Shown here one piece after another: positions 55,387 through 64,000 of a stretch of DNA of 64,000 nucleotides (within the stretch, counting starts at the first letter, position 1; each line of letters begins with the position of its first letter). The notes below the pieces were generated by a model that was given only the letters and a program-made list of their open reading frames with translations, ran no database searches and was not told where the DNA came from. The stretch is from Clavaria fumosa. Its lineage: Eukaryota; Basidiomycota; Agaricomycetes; Agaricales; Clavariaceae. The translations under genes were made by a program, and so were the position numbers. The stretch lies in NCBI GenBank assembly GCA_951802425.1, contig OX637795.1, forward strand, positions 3,514,501-3,578,500, given 5' to 3'.

Positions 55387-57436
55387 TGAGCAGGGAAAAC
55401 TTGCACTGTGGGTTTCTCATATTTATCAGTGCCTTCCCAATGGTCTGGCCGTTGGGATAGAGCATCTGCCTTCATGTTGGTCTTTCCTGGTTTATATTTT
55501 ACTTCGAAATTGAAACATTGCAGTTTGGAATGCCAGCAGGTTTGGCGTGGATTTAGCTTCTGGCTCTTCTGGAAATACTGCAGGTTTGCGTGGTCAGTAT
55601 GTATCTCAAAAGGCTCCTTGGCACCAAGCAAGTTGCGTAGTTCATCTCAGCCAAGGAGAAAGATTTTGAAATAAAGTCAATGGGACGCCATATGCCATCC
55701 AGTTGTTGTTGTGACAGTACACCTCCAGTTGCATAGTTACTCGCATCGACTTCCATCTTCCATTTTCCTTCGTCCTGGGGGATGGCCAGTACCACATCAC
55801 TCTGTAACATATCAATCAGACGCTTCCAAGCGCCTTCTTGTCGATTTGTCCAAATGTAAGGGGCATCATCACATAGCAGTTCATAGAGGGGTTTGGCAAT
55901 GGTGGCAAACCCTTGTATGAATCTCCGGAAGTAGTTCAGTAATCCGATTCCTCATTGTAGGGCATGTTTATTTTTTGGAACAGGCCAGTCTGCTATTCCC
56001 TTGCATTTTTTTGGGGAGTGACAAATATTTCCTTTTGAGATTAGTAGTCCTAAGAATGTGACTTCTGCTTGCTCTAGTTTGCACTTCGACTCTCTGACAC
56101 AGAGGTCATTCTCTTGGAGTACCTTGAAAACCTTGTGTAGTAAACGTCGGTGTTCCTCGAGTGTTTCTGTGGTGACGAGGATATCGTCAATATACACAAA
56201 CACCTTTCCTGTGGCCAGTAAGGTTCGTAGAATGTAGTTCATTCTTCATTGGAAGACTGATGGGGTGTTCATTAGGCCAAATTGCATGACAGTAGGCCAC
56301 ACTGTTCCGTATTTTGTGATGATGGCCACATACTTTTGTGCCCACTTGGCCACTGTGACATTCCAGTATCCCCATTCCATGTCAAGACTCATAAATACCT
56401 GCGCCATTTTCAGGCTTCCCACAGTTTCGTCAATTCTGGGTAGGGGGTAGATGTCCTTCACGCAATAGGAATTGAGATGTTTATAATCGATGATTGGTCG
56501 TAGTTTGTCCCCTTCATCCTTGAAGAAAATCAGGCTCACATAGTCGGATTCTCCCCATTTGAGTCAGCCGTTTTCCAAGTTTTCTTTAAGCCAGGCTTTC
56601 AAAGCTTTGTCTTCTTTCCAAGTGAGTGGGTATACTTTCGAGCGAAGAAAACCAGGGTCATTCTTGAACTTGATTTCATAGTCTATGCCAGGTAGGGACT
56701 TGGGCAACTTCTGGGTCATTTTTCCTGCAAATACGAGGGGGTACAGAGCCTTCCAATCGAGTACAGTCATCGGAGTGTGCGTACTCCGAAAACCATAACT
56801 GTAATCCACAATGTGGCAGTCCTTTTTCTTGCACCGGTCCAAACAAATGCACTTTTCTGACCATTGAATCCTTGGGTTGTGGTATTGGAGCCAGTTGTGT
56901 CCTAGGATTGCTTGGTGTCCACTGACTTGACCTAATAGGAATTGCTTGATCTCCACATGGCCTCCAACATTCAGGTGTAGGGCTATTGAGTGTCTGAAAG
57001 CCCCACAGGCATTCATAGTCCCATCAATGTTTTTGAAAATTATGGGGGTTACGAGCTTCATGAGGTTCATTTTCTTACTCAGTGCCCATTCCAGATCCAT
57101 AACAGACACCGTACAGCCAGAGTCGACGAGAAGTTGGATTTCATAAGTTTCTTTTGTGTCCAAAGTAGTCACGTATCCTGGCAGGTCCAGTTGCCATTCT
57201 CCTCCTTGTCCATATGTGTATTTGGGGTCAGATTCCCAGTGCACGTCATTGTTGTACCCAGGGAGGTTCTTAGGGGTGAGGTCTTTGAGGGTGTGCTTAG
57301 CCCTCTCAGCCTCTTTTGTCAAAGGAAACAAAGGCAATTTATTTTCATGGCGGTTTACATGTTGGCAACAGGCAGGGACAATATATAAGGATCCAGCATT
57401 AGCACTCATGCGGATCCGGTGTGAAAATCCTGTCAT
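55387..57436 (-). pseudogene. Gypsy-2 pol, N-terminal part: protease, RT, RNase H
   Basis: Start ATG at 57436-57434 overlaps the gag stop (ATGA). Protease LLVDSGCTVSVMD. RT has LRPIIDYKHLNSY, PLPRIDE and YIDD (near 56190). RNase H has MEVDASNYATGG and IHTDHANLQYF. Stops at 56564, 56246 and 55952 are TGA; the last two fall where relatives have Arg (FQ*RMNY, LQ*GIGLLNYF). A deletion after EMNYAT (near 55640) shifts the frame before LLGAKEPFE. It is cut at 55387 by gypsy-3A after VQVFPAQQ. Confidence 0.9.
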
Positions 57437-58680
57437 TCATCGTTCGTTGCCGCTTCGGTTGAGGGTCCAGGACCCAGGGTTTGAGGGTGCCTTGCGATGT
57501 CCAGCTGGTCCTGCAGCTGTGCAATCCGGTTCTCCATTTCTTCTTGCTTGTTCATCGCGGCAGTGGAGGCAGCATAGGAAGGTTTGAAGGTCGTCAGAGA
57601 GGCAGGGTTGGAAGAAGGGTACGCAGGCACTGGGTATGGAGAATAGAGGGGGGTGGAGTATCCAGGGGGCCACCTCAATTCAAAAGCGCTGCCAGTCCTG
57701 ACTTGCTGACGTGGTATAGCACGACATTGGGAGGGTTCCGGGCACAAGTGTGCAGGGTGGCCTACCTGCCCACAGTTGTAACATATGAGTGGGTGGTGTG
57801 GCCCGGCACCCCGACTCATATCCATGGGCATGCCTTGTCTAGTTCCAGGGGGGCCTGGCCTATTCCACTGCCCTACGGGCACTCCCTGTGCTCGTGGTTG
57901 TTGCGGTTGTTGCTGGGGTTGCCATTGTGTACATTGTGGCTGTTGTGGCAGTGGGCCCCACTGGCCTGGTCCTTTGTACACGGACTGTGGCTGCCACTGC
58001 AGCGAACGCCAGAAGCGGTTCTGTGGAGGCTGGTGCTGCACAGGCTGGTTCCAGGCGGGGCGAGGCCCCGCTTGTGCTCGCATCTCTCTCTGGACTGCCA
58101 TATACAGTTGGTGTTGTCAGTCCAGGCATATGGTTAACACTTGGAAGGCCTGGTAATCTGTGGGTTGTTCTGCACAGGCAAGCACCTTCTCCATCAACTT
58201 GGGGTGTATTGCTCTCATTAGCAGGGCGTGTATCACATTCCAGTGCGTGTCCTCATCGTAGCCTGCTTGGCTCATCAGGGTTTCGAACTTCTGGAAGAAT
58301 TGGGCAGCATCCATCTGAATCTGCCGGAACGCATTGAGCGCATGCACAGCCAAGGCTTGGTCTTCAATGGGGGCAAATGCCTCCCTCATCCGCACTTCAA
58401 ATGTTGCCCAAATGACATCCTTGCCTCCTTCTTCTAGCAGCACTGTGGCAGCTTGGTTAGCCCATTCTGCGGCATAATCTTCAGTCATGTTGCTCAAGGT
58501 GAACACCACCTTGAGGAAATCGGTCGGGTATTTCACTGCATTCACCCTGAACTCCAGGTGTAGGCTTCTGAGGAAGGTTTGGAAATCCTCCCTTTTCCTG
58601 GAGTAGGGCATAATCTTCAATGCAAGTGTTACAGGTGCTGCTGCAGGTGCAGGGGCGGCTTTGGGGGCAATGTCAGCCAT
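57433..58680 (-). pseudogene. Gypsy-2 gag with one internal TGA
   Basis: ATG at 58680 (MADIAPKAAPAPAAAP). A capsid-like region follows (FQTFLRSLHLEFRVN... FFQKFETLMSQAG), then TGA at 58117 (LD*QHQLYMAV), a Gln/Pro-rich linker, knuckle CYNCGQVGHPAHLC (about 57790-57750) and a short coiled coil (MENRIAQLQDQLDIA). Terminator TGA at 57433-57435 overlaps the pol ATG. The internal TGA lies in an otherwise open frame and fits CGA-to-TGA. Confidence 0.88.
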
Positions 58681-58684
58681 CTCC

Positions 58685-58972
58685 TTAGTCTAGTTCTTTG
58701 AGGTAGATACGCAGTGGGTCTTGAAATATGTCTACTTGTAGACAGTCTTGAAATCCGGCAAATGTGAGGTTGGTCTGCACTTCGGCAGAGAGGTGTATGG
58801 GTAGCAGGTCATCGGTCTGCGTCCCGATCGATGTGTGTGTGTCATCCTCGAATTCCTTGAGGGCAGTGTAGTAGTCGCTTTCTTCTTCATAGAGATCCTC
58901 TTCTCCAGCTAGGAATTCTAGACTCTCCTGTTCATATGCTTGCTCGGCTGCAACTTCAGATAGTAAGACCAC
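58685..58972 (-). CDS. Acidic small frame upstream of gypsy-2 gag
   Basis: 95 codons rich in Glu/Asp (SLEFLAGEEDLYEEESDYYT), stop TAA at 58687-58685, only 4 nt before the gag ATG. It has no ATG in frame; the first usable codon is GTG, so it is either the 3' part of a spliced leader protein, a frame that lost its start, or chance. An in-frame stop lies about 35 nt upstream of the GTG. I do not recognise it. Confidence 0.35.
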   Translation of the reverse strand: MVLLSEVAAEQAYEQESLEFLAGEEDLYEEESDYYTALKEFEDDTHTSIGTQTDDLLPIHLSAEVQTNLTFAGFQDCLQVDIFQDPLRIYLKELD

Positions 58973-59321
58973 TAATTGGGTAAATGTGCAATTGATGATG
59001 CATTATCTGTACTTGGGTCTTGGGCTACACAGATTCTTCGGGTAGCAAAGTGGTAGCATGGCGCTAACTGCATGGCTTCAGATTGTCTCGGATACAATAA
59101 CTGTTCATAGGTCCTTGCTTGCGGTGTACTTGGTGGAGTCAGTTGTTCGAAATCGGTGTCTTGGTCAAATCCTGTCAGGGCTCTATGCCTCTCGTGTCAT
59201 TCAAATGCTGTCCAGTAGCATGCCAGTTTGTCTTCTTGGAATTTGCAAGCCTTGCTTCAGCTCGGGCAGGGTGGGGATGCCTAGGTCCATGAGGAGGTAG
59301 GCAGGGGTAGAGGTTGTTACT
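58973..59321 (-). other. Gypsy-2 leader
   Basis: Untranslated sequence between 5' LTR and gag. The sequence after the LTR end (AGTAACAACCTCTACCC on the minus strand) would be the primer binding site but has no TGG start. No gene seen. Confidence 0.55.
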
Positions 59322-59660
59322 TGTCACAAAAGGTCTCTGACTCTCGGAAGATTTGAGGGAGCATAAGCTCAGCTGAAAGAGAGCAGTAGAATGATATTGG
59401 AGGAAAGGTAACAACCTAGGGGAATACCTATGACAAGGGTCCATACTTACATACTACAGGATACCAGGTATGAGTCATAAGGGGATGGGGGCAGTGGGCG
59501 GGCATGAGGAGTACATGTGGGACTGGCGAGGCAGCGCTGCATGGAGGTGTGAAAAGGAAGAGGGGGAAAGCATGTGGAAGGGGGCAGGGGTGGTGGTGAC
59601 GGTGTGGGGGTAGCGTGGGAGTGCAGGTCACGTGGTTAGGGGGGTATGCGACTTCTTACA
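59322..59660 (-). repeat. Gypsy-2 5' LTR
   Basis: 339 bp, matching 33865-34204. Followed by CTTGC at 59661-59665. Confidence 0.92.
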
Positions 59661-59854
59661 CTTGCTCACTGGATGCATCTACATTATATTTGTCAAGTGG
59701 CTGTATTGAAAAAATCTTCACAGCCACAGGGGGATTGATTTTTGGATTAGTGACTACATTCTGGATTACTCTAATGAGTATTCAAGATCACAAGGCACTA
59801 CATAAACATTGATAGGAACATGTTTTTGCCTTCAAGCTGATACAGAGAAGCTAC
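59661..59854. other. 3' flank of the WD40 gene
   Basis: 194 bp of host sequence between gypsy-2 and the stop codon of the minus-strand WD40 gene; presumably its 3' untranslated region. AT-rich. Confidence 0.6.
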
Positions 59855-62800
59855 TCAGGGACTCAGAGCAACAAGGGATAAGTCAATGACAACAAAATCA
59901 CCAGATGAACTAATAAGTGCACACAAAAAGGAGGAGTGTTTGATGTGATGACAATCCAAGTGAACAGAAATACCAGAATAAAGAGGAGGAATTGAAAGTA
60001 TAGGATATGAAGGTTTATTGTGAATCAATGCAGAGATCCAGGAAGTATGATTGGAAAACTTTTCAAGGAATGGGAATGGTTGGACGATCCAATTCAAAGG
60101 AGGAAGAGAGGTGAATCTAAAGCAAGAAATGGTTGTGATTGCTGCACCAGTCCTTGCATCCCATACACACACTGTGGAATCCATAAACCCAGATGCAATC
60201 AGAGTGCCATCAGGTGAGAAGACAACTGAGAAGACTATTCCAGTGTGCCCTCTGAGTGGCTGACCTATTGATGCACCAGTCCTTGCATCCCATATGCACA
60301 CTGTAGAATCTCCAGACCCAGATGCAATCAGAGTGCCATCATGTGAGATGACAACTGAATTGACTGTTCCAGTGTGCCCTCTAAGTGGTTGACCTATTGA
60401 TGCACCAGTCCTTGTGTCCCATATACACACTGTGGAATCATCAAACCCAGATGCAATCAAAGCGCCATCAGGTGAGAAGACAACTGAATTGACTGTTCCA
60501 GTGTGCCCTTTGAGTGGCTGACCTATTGATGCACCAGTCCTTGCATCCCATATGCACACTGTAGAATCCCCAGACCCAGATGCAATCAGAGTGCCATCAG
60601 GTGAGAATACAACTGAATTGATGCAACCAGTGTGCCCTCTGAATGGCTGACCTGTTAATGCACCAGTCCTTGCATCCCATATACACACTGTGGAATCATC
60701 AGACCCAGATGCAATCAGAGTGCCATCAGATGAGAAGACAACTGATATGACTGCTTCAGTGTGCTTTCTGAGTGGCTGACCTATTAATACACCAGTCCTT
60801 GCATCCCATATACATACTGTGGAATCCATAGACCCAGATGCAATCAGAGCACCATCAGGTGAGAAGACAACTGAATTGACTATTCCAGTGTGCCCTCTGA
60901 GTGGCTGACCTATTGATGCACCAGTCCTTGCATCCCATATACACACTGTGAAATCTGAAGACCTAGATGCAATCAGAGTGCCATTGGGTGAGAAGACAAC
61001 TGAATAGACCCAATCAGTGTGCCCTCTGAGTGGCTGGCCTATTGATGCACCAGTCCTTGCATCCCATATACACACTGTGGAATCATCAGACACAGATGCA
61101 ATCAGAGTGCCATCAGGTGAGAAGACAACTGAATTGACTATTCCAGTGTGCCCTCTGAATGGCTGACCTATTAATACACCAGTCCTTGTATCCCATATAC
61201 ACACTGTGCAATCACTGGACCCAGATACAATCAGAGTGCCATCAGGTGAGAAGACAACTGACAAGACTGCCCCAGTGTGCCCTCTGAGTGGCTGACCTAT
61301 TGATGCACCAGTCCTTGCATCCCATATACACACTGTGGAATCTGAAGACCCAGATGCAATCAGAGTGCCATCAGGTGAGAAGACAACTGAAAAGACTATT
61401 CCAGTGTGCCCTCTGAGTGGCTGACCTATTGATACACCAGTCCTTGCATCCCATATGCACACTGTGGAATCCCCAGACCCAGATGCAATCAGAGTGCCAT
61501 CAGGTGAGAAGACAACTGAATAGACTATTCCAGTGTGCCCTCTGAGTGGCTGACCTATTGATGCACCAGTCATTGCATCCCATATACACACTGCGGAATC
61601 ATCAGACACAGATGCAATCAGAGTGCCATCATGTGAGAAGACAACTGAATTGACTGTTTCATTGTGCCCTCTGAATGGCTGACCTATTGATGCACCAGTC
61701 CTTGCATCCCATATACACACTGTGGAATCATCAGACCCAGATGCAATCAGAGTGCCATCAGGTGAGAAGACAACTGAATTGACTGTTCCAGTGTGCCCTT
61801 TGAGTGGCTGACCTATTAATACACCAGTCCTTGCATCCCATATACACACTGTGGAATCTGAAGACCCAGATGCAATCAGAGTGCCATCAGGTGAGAAGAC
61901 AACTGACAAGACTGCCCCAGTGTGCCCTCTGAGTGGCTGACCTATTGATGCACCAGTCCTTGCATCCCATATACACACTGTGGAATCTGAAGACCCAGAT
62001 GCAATCAGAGTGCCATCAGGTGAGAAGACAACTGAATAGACTATTCCAGTGTGCCCTCTGAATGGCTGACCTATTGATACACCAGTCCTTGCATCCCATA
62101 TGCACACTGTGCAATCACTGGACCCAGATGCAATCAGAGTGCCATCAGGTGAGAAGACAACTGAATAGACTATTCCAGTGTGCCCTCTGAGTGGCTGACC
62201 TATTGATGTGCCAGTCCTTGCATCCCATATACACACTGTGGAATCATCAGACCCAGATGCAATCAGAGTGCCATCATGTGAGAAGACAACTGAATTGACT
62301 GTTTCATTGTGCCCTCTGAATGGCTGACCTATTGATACACCAGTCCTTGCATCCCATATACACACTGTGGAATCTGAAGACCCAGATGCAATCAGAGTGC
62401 CATCAAGTGAGAAGACAACTGAATTGACCCAAGCAGTGTGCCCTCTGAATGGCTGACCTATCAATAGACCAGTCCTTGCATCCCATATACACACTGTGGA
62501 ATCATCAGACCCAGATGCAATCAGAGTGCCATCAGGTGAGAAGACAACTGAATTGACTGTTCCAGTGTGCCCTTTGAGTGACTGACCTATTAATACACCA
62601 GTCCTTGTATCCCATATACACACTGTGCAATCACTGGACCCAGATGCAATCAGAGTGCCATCGGGTGAGAAGACAACTGACTTGACCCAATCAGTGTGCC
62701 CTAAACACCTACTTAAATGTCTTTGCCATCCATCCTGCCATCCCTTCACAAGTTTCACTGGCAATTGACTCAGAAATCTCTTATACTGCTCAAATATCAT

Positions 62801-64000
62801 GGTCTCTTTTGGTGTGAAGATAAGTGCTGAAGTATAAATGTGCAATGGACTCTGCAAAATGCAAGATGCAAAGGACTGGATGAACCTCTTTATGTCATAC
62901 ATTTGTCTGCTCATCACATTCATTGTCTCAGGTAGATCATGGAACCATCTGTCAAGACATTCCAAGGCATCTACTGCTTGTGTGAGCTGCTGCATGTAGG
63001 AAAGCACTTCAATCCACTCCAGTGGTTTTGATAGCATCACTTTAGACACCCATCCAATTAGAGTTGAACCAAACTTCTCTTGCTCAGCCTTCAGTTCAAG
63101 AACATGTGGACCCCAGAATTGGCATGCATACTGAAGTTGTGAGGGAATGTGGCAGTTCACCTTCTCCTCCCTGTCACAAATATCAGCATAGAAAGGGCGA
63201 TGAAGCTGGTAAAGATTTTCATCCAGCAGCCCCAACATATCCATGTGAAGACATCTATCCATCAAACTGAGTGACCTCTCTGCAAGCATCCTATGCATGG
63301 ATTCTGAAGGAATTGCCCACTTTGTATGGTTTGTGGGTGCTGTCAACCACCTTGCAAGTGATGCATGAATCACTCTGACCAATGGAGCTCCTTTGCTTTG
63401 TATCACAAGTAGACAGTCCAATATTTCCACCATTTTCTGGACCATTTTTGTGTCTTCTCCAATCAATTCTGCAAGTGCAACCACTGTAAGAGGATCCTTC
63501 AATGTGGCAATAGCCCCTAACACTTTATTGCAGTCTTCCACAAATCCATCTCCTATGTACTGCTCTGCAATACAGTTCAATGCAGTCACATATAGTGTCT
63601 CTAACTTGCTCTCTCCTTTCTCTGGTTTTTCAGAGATAAACATCTGGAGAGATTTGTCTGGATGATAGCTCCTTTCAATGAATTGGCAAGCTGTCTGGAC
63701 CCACAGAAATAATCCACTTGCACTGTCAGCCAATTTCTGAACCATTGCACACCCAGGCCATCCTGCATCAAGTTCTTGCCTGACAGCAATTTTTTTCAGC
63801 CTATGTTGAGTATAGGTGAGAATATCTTCCTTGTTATATGCACTATCCAAGTCCAAATGATGTGTTATTGAACCAAGTTGTTTGATGAACACACAATCAA
63901 TGTCAGATTGTGGTCCTGAAGACCTGCTAGTCACAAACAGCTTCACACTTGTAGGGAGCTGAGGCAGATGAGCAACAAGGGCTGCAAGTAGAGGTTCCCT
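59855..64000 (-). CDS. NACHT/WD40 NLR-like protein, 5' end outside window
   Basis: Open on the minus strand from the window edge to the TGA at 59855, about 1,380 codons. The visible N-terminus (LPQLPTSVKLFVTSRSSGP, then LDLDSAYNKEDILTYTQHRL, GLFLWVQTACQFIE) matches the distal NACHT and winged-helix region of fungal STAND proteins; the P-loop lies outside. From about 62700 to 60120 there are 20 WD40 units of 43 residues (129 bp), each close to VNSVVFSPDGTLIASGS-DSTVCIWDARTG-SIGQPLRGHTG. The C-terminal ~95 residues are non-repetitive. Such proteins sense ligands through the WD40 face and trigger cell death or allorecognition (HET-E/HET-D type in Podospora). No stops, no introns seen. The effector domain is unknown because the 5' end is missing. 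Confidence 0.92.
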   Translation of the reverse strand, partial: REPLLAALVAHLPQLPTSVKLFVTSRSSGPQSDIDCVFIKQLGSITHHLDLDSAYNKEDILTYTQHRLKKIAVRQELDAGWPGCAMVQKLADSASGLFLWVQTACQFIERSYHPDKSLQMFISEKPEKGESKLETLYVTALNCIAEQYIGDGFVEDCNKVLGAIATLKDPLTVVALAELIGEDTKMVQKMVEILDCLLVIQSKGAPLVRVIHASLARWLTAPTNHTKWAIPSESMHRMLAERSLSLMDRCLHMDMLGLLDENLYQLHRPFYADICDREEKVNCHIPSQLQYACQFWGPHVLELKAEQEKFGSTLIGWVSKVMLSKPLEWIEVLSYMQQLTQAVDALECLDRWFHDLPETMNVMSRQMYDIKRFIQSFASCILQSPLHIYTSALIFTPKETMIFEQYKRFLSQLPVKLVKGWQDGWQRHLSRCLGHTDWVKSVVFSPDGTLIASGSSDCTVCIWDTRTGVLIGQSLKGHTGTVNSVVFSPDGTLIASGSDDSTVCIWDARTGLLIGQPFRGHTAWVNSVVFSLDGTLIASGSSDSTVCIWDARTGVSIGQPFRGHNETVNSVVFSHDGTLIASGSDDSTVCIWDARTGTSIGQPLRGHTGIVYSVVFSPDGTLIASGSSDCTVCIWDARTGVSIGQPFRGHTGIVYSVVFSPDGTLIASGSSDSTVCIWDARTGASIGQPLRGHTGAVLSVVFSPDGTLIASGSSDSTVCIWDARTGVLIGQPLKGHTGTVNSVVFSPDGTLIASGSDDSTVCIWDARTGASIGQPFRGHNETVNSVVFSHDGTLIASVSDDSAVCIWDAMTGASIGQPLRGHTGIVYSVVFSPDGTLIASGSGDSTVCIWDARTGVSIGQPLRGHTGIVFSVVFSPDGTLIASGSSDSTVCIWDARTGASIGQPLRGHTGAVLSVVFSPDGTLIVSGSSDCTVCIWDTRTGVLIGQPFRGHTGIVNSVVFSPDGTLIASVSDDSTVCIWDARTGASIGQPLRGHTDWVYSVVFSPNGTLIASRSSDFTVCIWDARTGASIGQPLRGHTGIVNSVVFSPDGALIASGSMDSTVCIWDARTGVLIGQPLRKHTEAVISVVFSSDGTLIASGSDDSTVCIWDARTGALTGQPFRGHTGCINSVVFSPDGTLIASGSGDSTVCIWDARTGASIGQPLKGHTGTVNSVVFSPDGALIASGFDDSTVCIWDTRTGASIGQPLRGHTGTVNSVVISHDGTLIASGSGDSTVCIWDARTGASIGQPLRGHTGIVFSVVFSPDGTLIASGFMDSTVCVWDARTGAAITTISCFRFTSLPPLNWIVQPFPFLEKFSNHTSWISALIHNKPSYPILSIPPLYSGISVHLDCHHIKHSSFLCALISSSGDFVVIDLSLVALSP
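60120..62700 (-). repeat. 20 x 129-bp WD40 coding repeats
   Basis: Direct tandem repeats with high DNA identity, all in frame. Units 3-7 and 8-12 share their rare variants in the same order (for example GHNET followed by FSHDG), indicating duplication of a 645-bp block. The landmark TGACTGTTTCATTGTGCC occurs at 61651 and 62296, exactly 645 bp apart. Confidence 0.95.

Larger units (their letters stand above)
33865..59660 (-). mobile_element. Gypsy-2, Ty3/gypsy chromovirus split by nested insertions
   Basis: Minus-strand element with LTRs at 59322-59660 (5') and 33865-34204 (3'). CTTGC duplications sit at 33860-33864 and 59661-59665. Its own sequence is 33865-36407 plus 55387-59660 (about 6.8 kb). 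The middle is the gypsy-3A nest (36408-55382). The insertion lies about 195 bp beyond the stop codon of the WD40 gene. Coding is interrupted by several stops and one frameshift. Confidence 0.93.

Noticed and set aside
59030..59180. tRNA-like segments: GGGTAGCAAAGTGGTAGC (A-box-like) and GTTCGAAATC (B-box-like)
   Set aside because: Spacing of about 100 bp and no foldable acceptor or anticodon stems; they lie in the gypsy-2 leader. Running tRNAscan-SE would settle it.

Overview
The window is repeat-dense fungal nuclear DNA, most likely from a filamentous basidiomycete (Agaricomycetes). Supporting evidence: very short GT-AG introns (46-58 bp), a KDZ-family transposase gene with the multi-exon structure seen in mushroom genomes, a NACHT/WD40 NLR-type gene with near-identical WD40 units, chromodomain-bearing Ty3/gypsy elements and Ty1/copia elements. 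Species cannot be named from the sequence. There are no rRNA genes, no CRISPR arrays and no convincing tRNA gene.

Layout. (1) 1-3348: 3' part of a Ty1/copia element (copia-1) with an open frame and its 3' LTR. (2) 3396-14460: three spliced plus-strand genes: a KDZ transposase that has lost its 5' end to copia-1, an unknown coiled-coil protein, and an HMG-box-like protein. The coiled-coil gene is split inside an exon by a complete, nearly pristine copia element (copia-2, 6887-11847, LTRs differing at one base, TSD CTGGC). (3) 14461-19274: satellites and non-coding mobile DNA, dominated by a 3.4-kb foldback-like structure (15165-18552) whose inverted arms are decamer arrays. It encloses a 130-bp-arm palindrome and an orphan LTR; a 248-bp MITE lies just outside. 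(4) 19275-24886: a decayed chromovirus (gypsy-1). (5) 25169-29378: a decayed copia element (copia-3, TSD CCACC). (6) 29379-33864: low-complexity DNA, a broken coiled-coil gene and a TA-flanked MITE. (7) 33865-59660: a three-level nest. Gypsy-2 (minus strand, TSD CTTGC) is split by gypsy-3A (plus strand), which is split by gypsy-3B (minus strand), a relative of 3A. (8) 59855-64000: minus-strand NLR-like gene with 20 WD40 repeats, running off the window end.

Two themes stand out. First, gypsy-3A and gypsy-3B both carry, between pol and the 3' LTR and on the antisense strand, a spliced gene for a probable nuclear protein. Its six cysteines are spaced like a fungal Zn2Cys6 DNA-binding cluster, and acidic and basic stretches follow. 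This is the best candidate for an undescribed system: a retrotransposon-encoded antisense regulator. Second, almost all divergence between LTR pairs and between 3A and 3B is C-to-T or G-to-A at CpG. In-frame stops are overwhelmingly TGA, and 3B still has CGA at most of the positions where 3A has TGA. This implies heavy CpG methylation followed by deamination. The same process altered target-site duplications and catalytic codons.

Host-type genes are few: the KDZ neighbourhood at the left and the NLR at the right. The rest is a record of successive insertions. Copia-2 is the youngest dated one and could still be active; the gypsy elements and copia-3 are inactivated.
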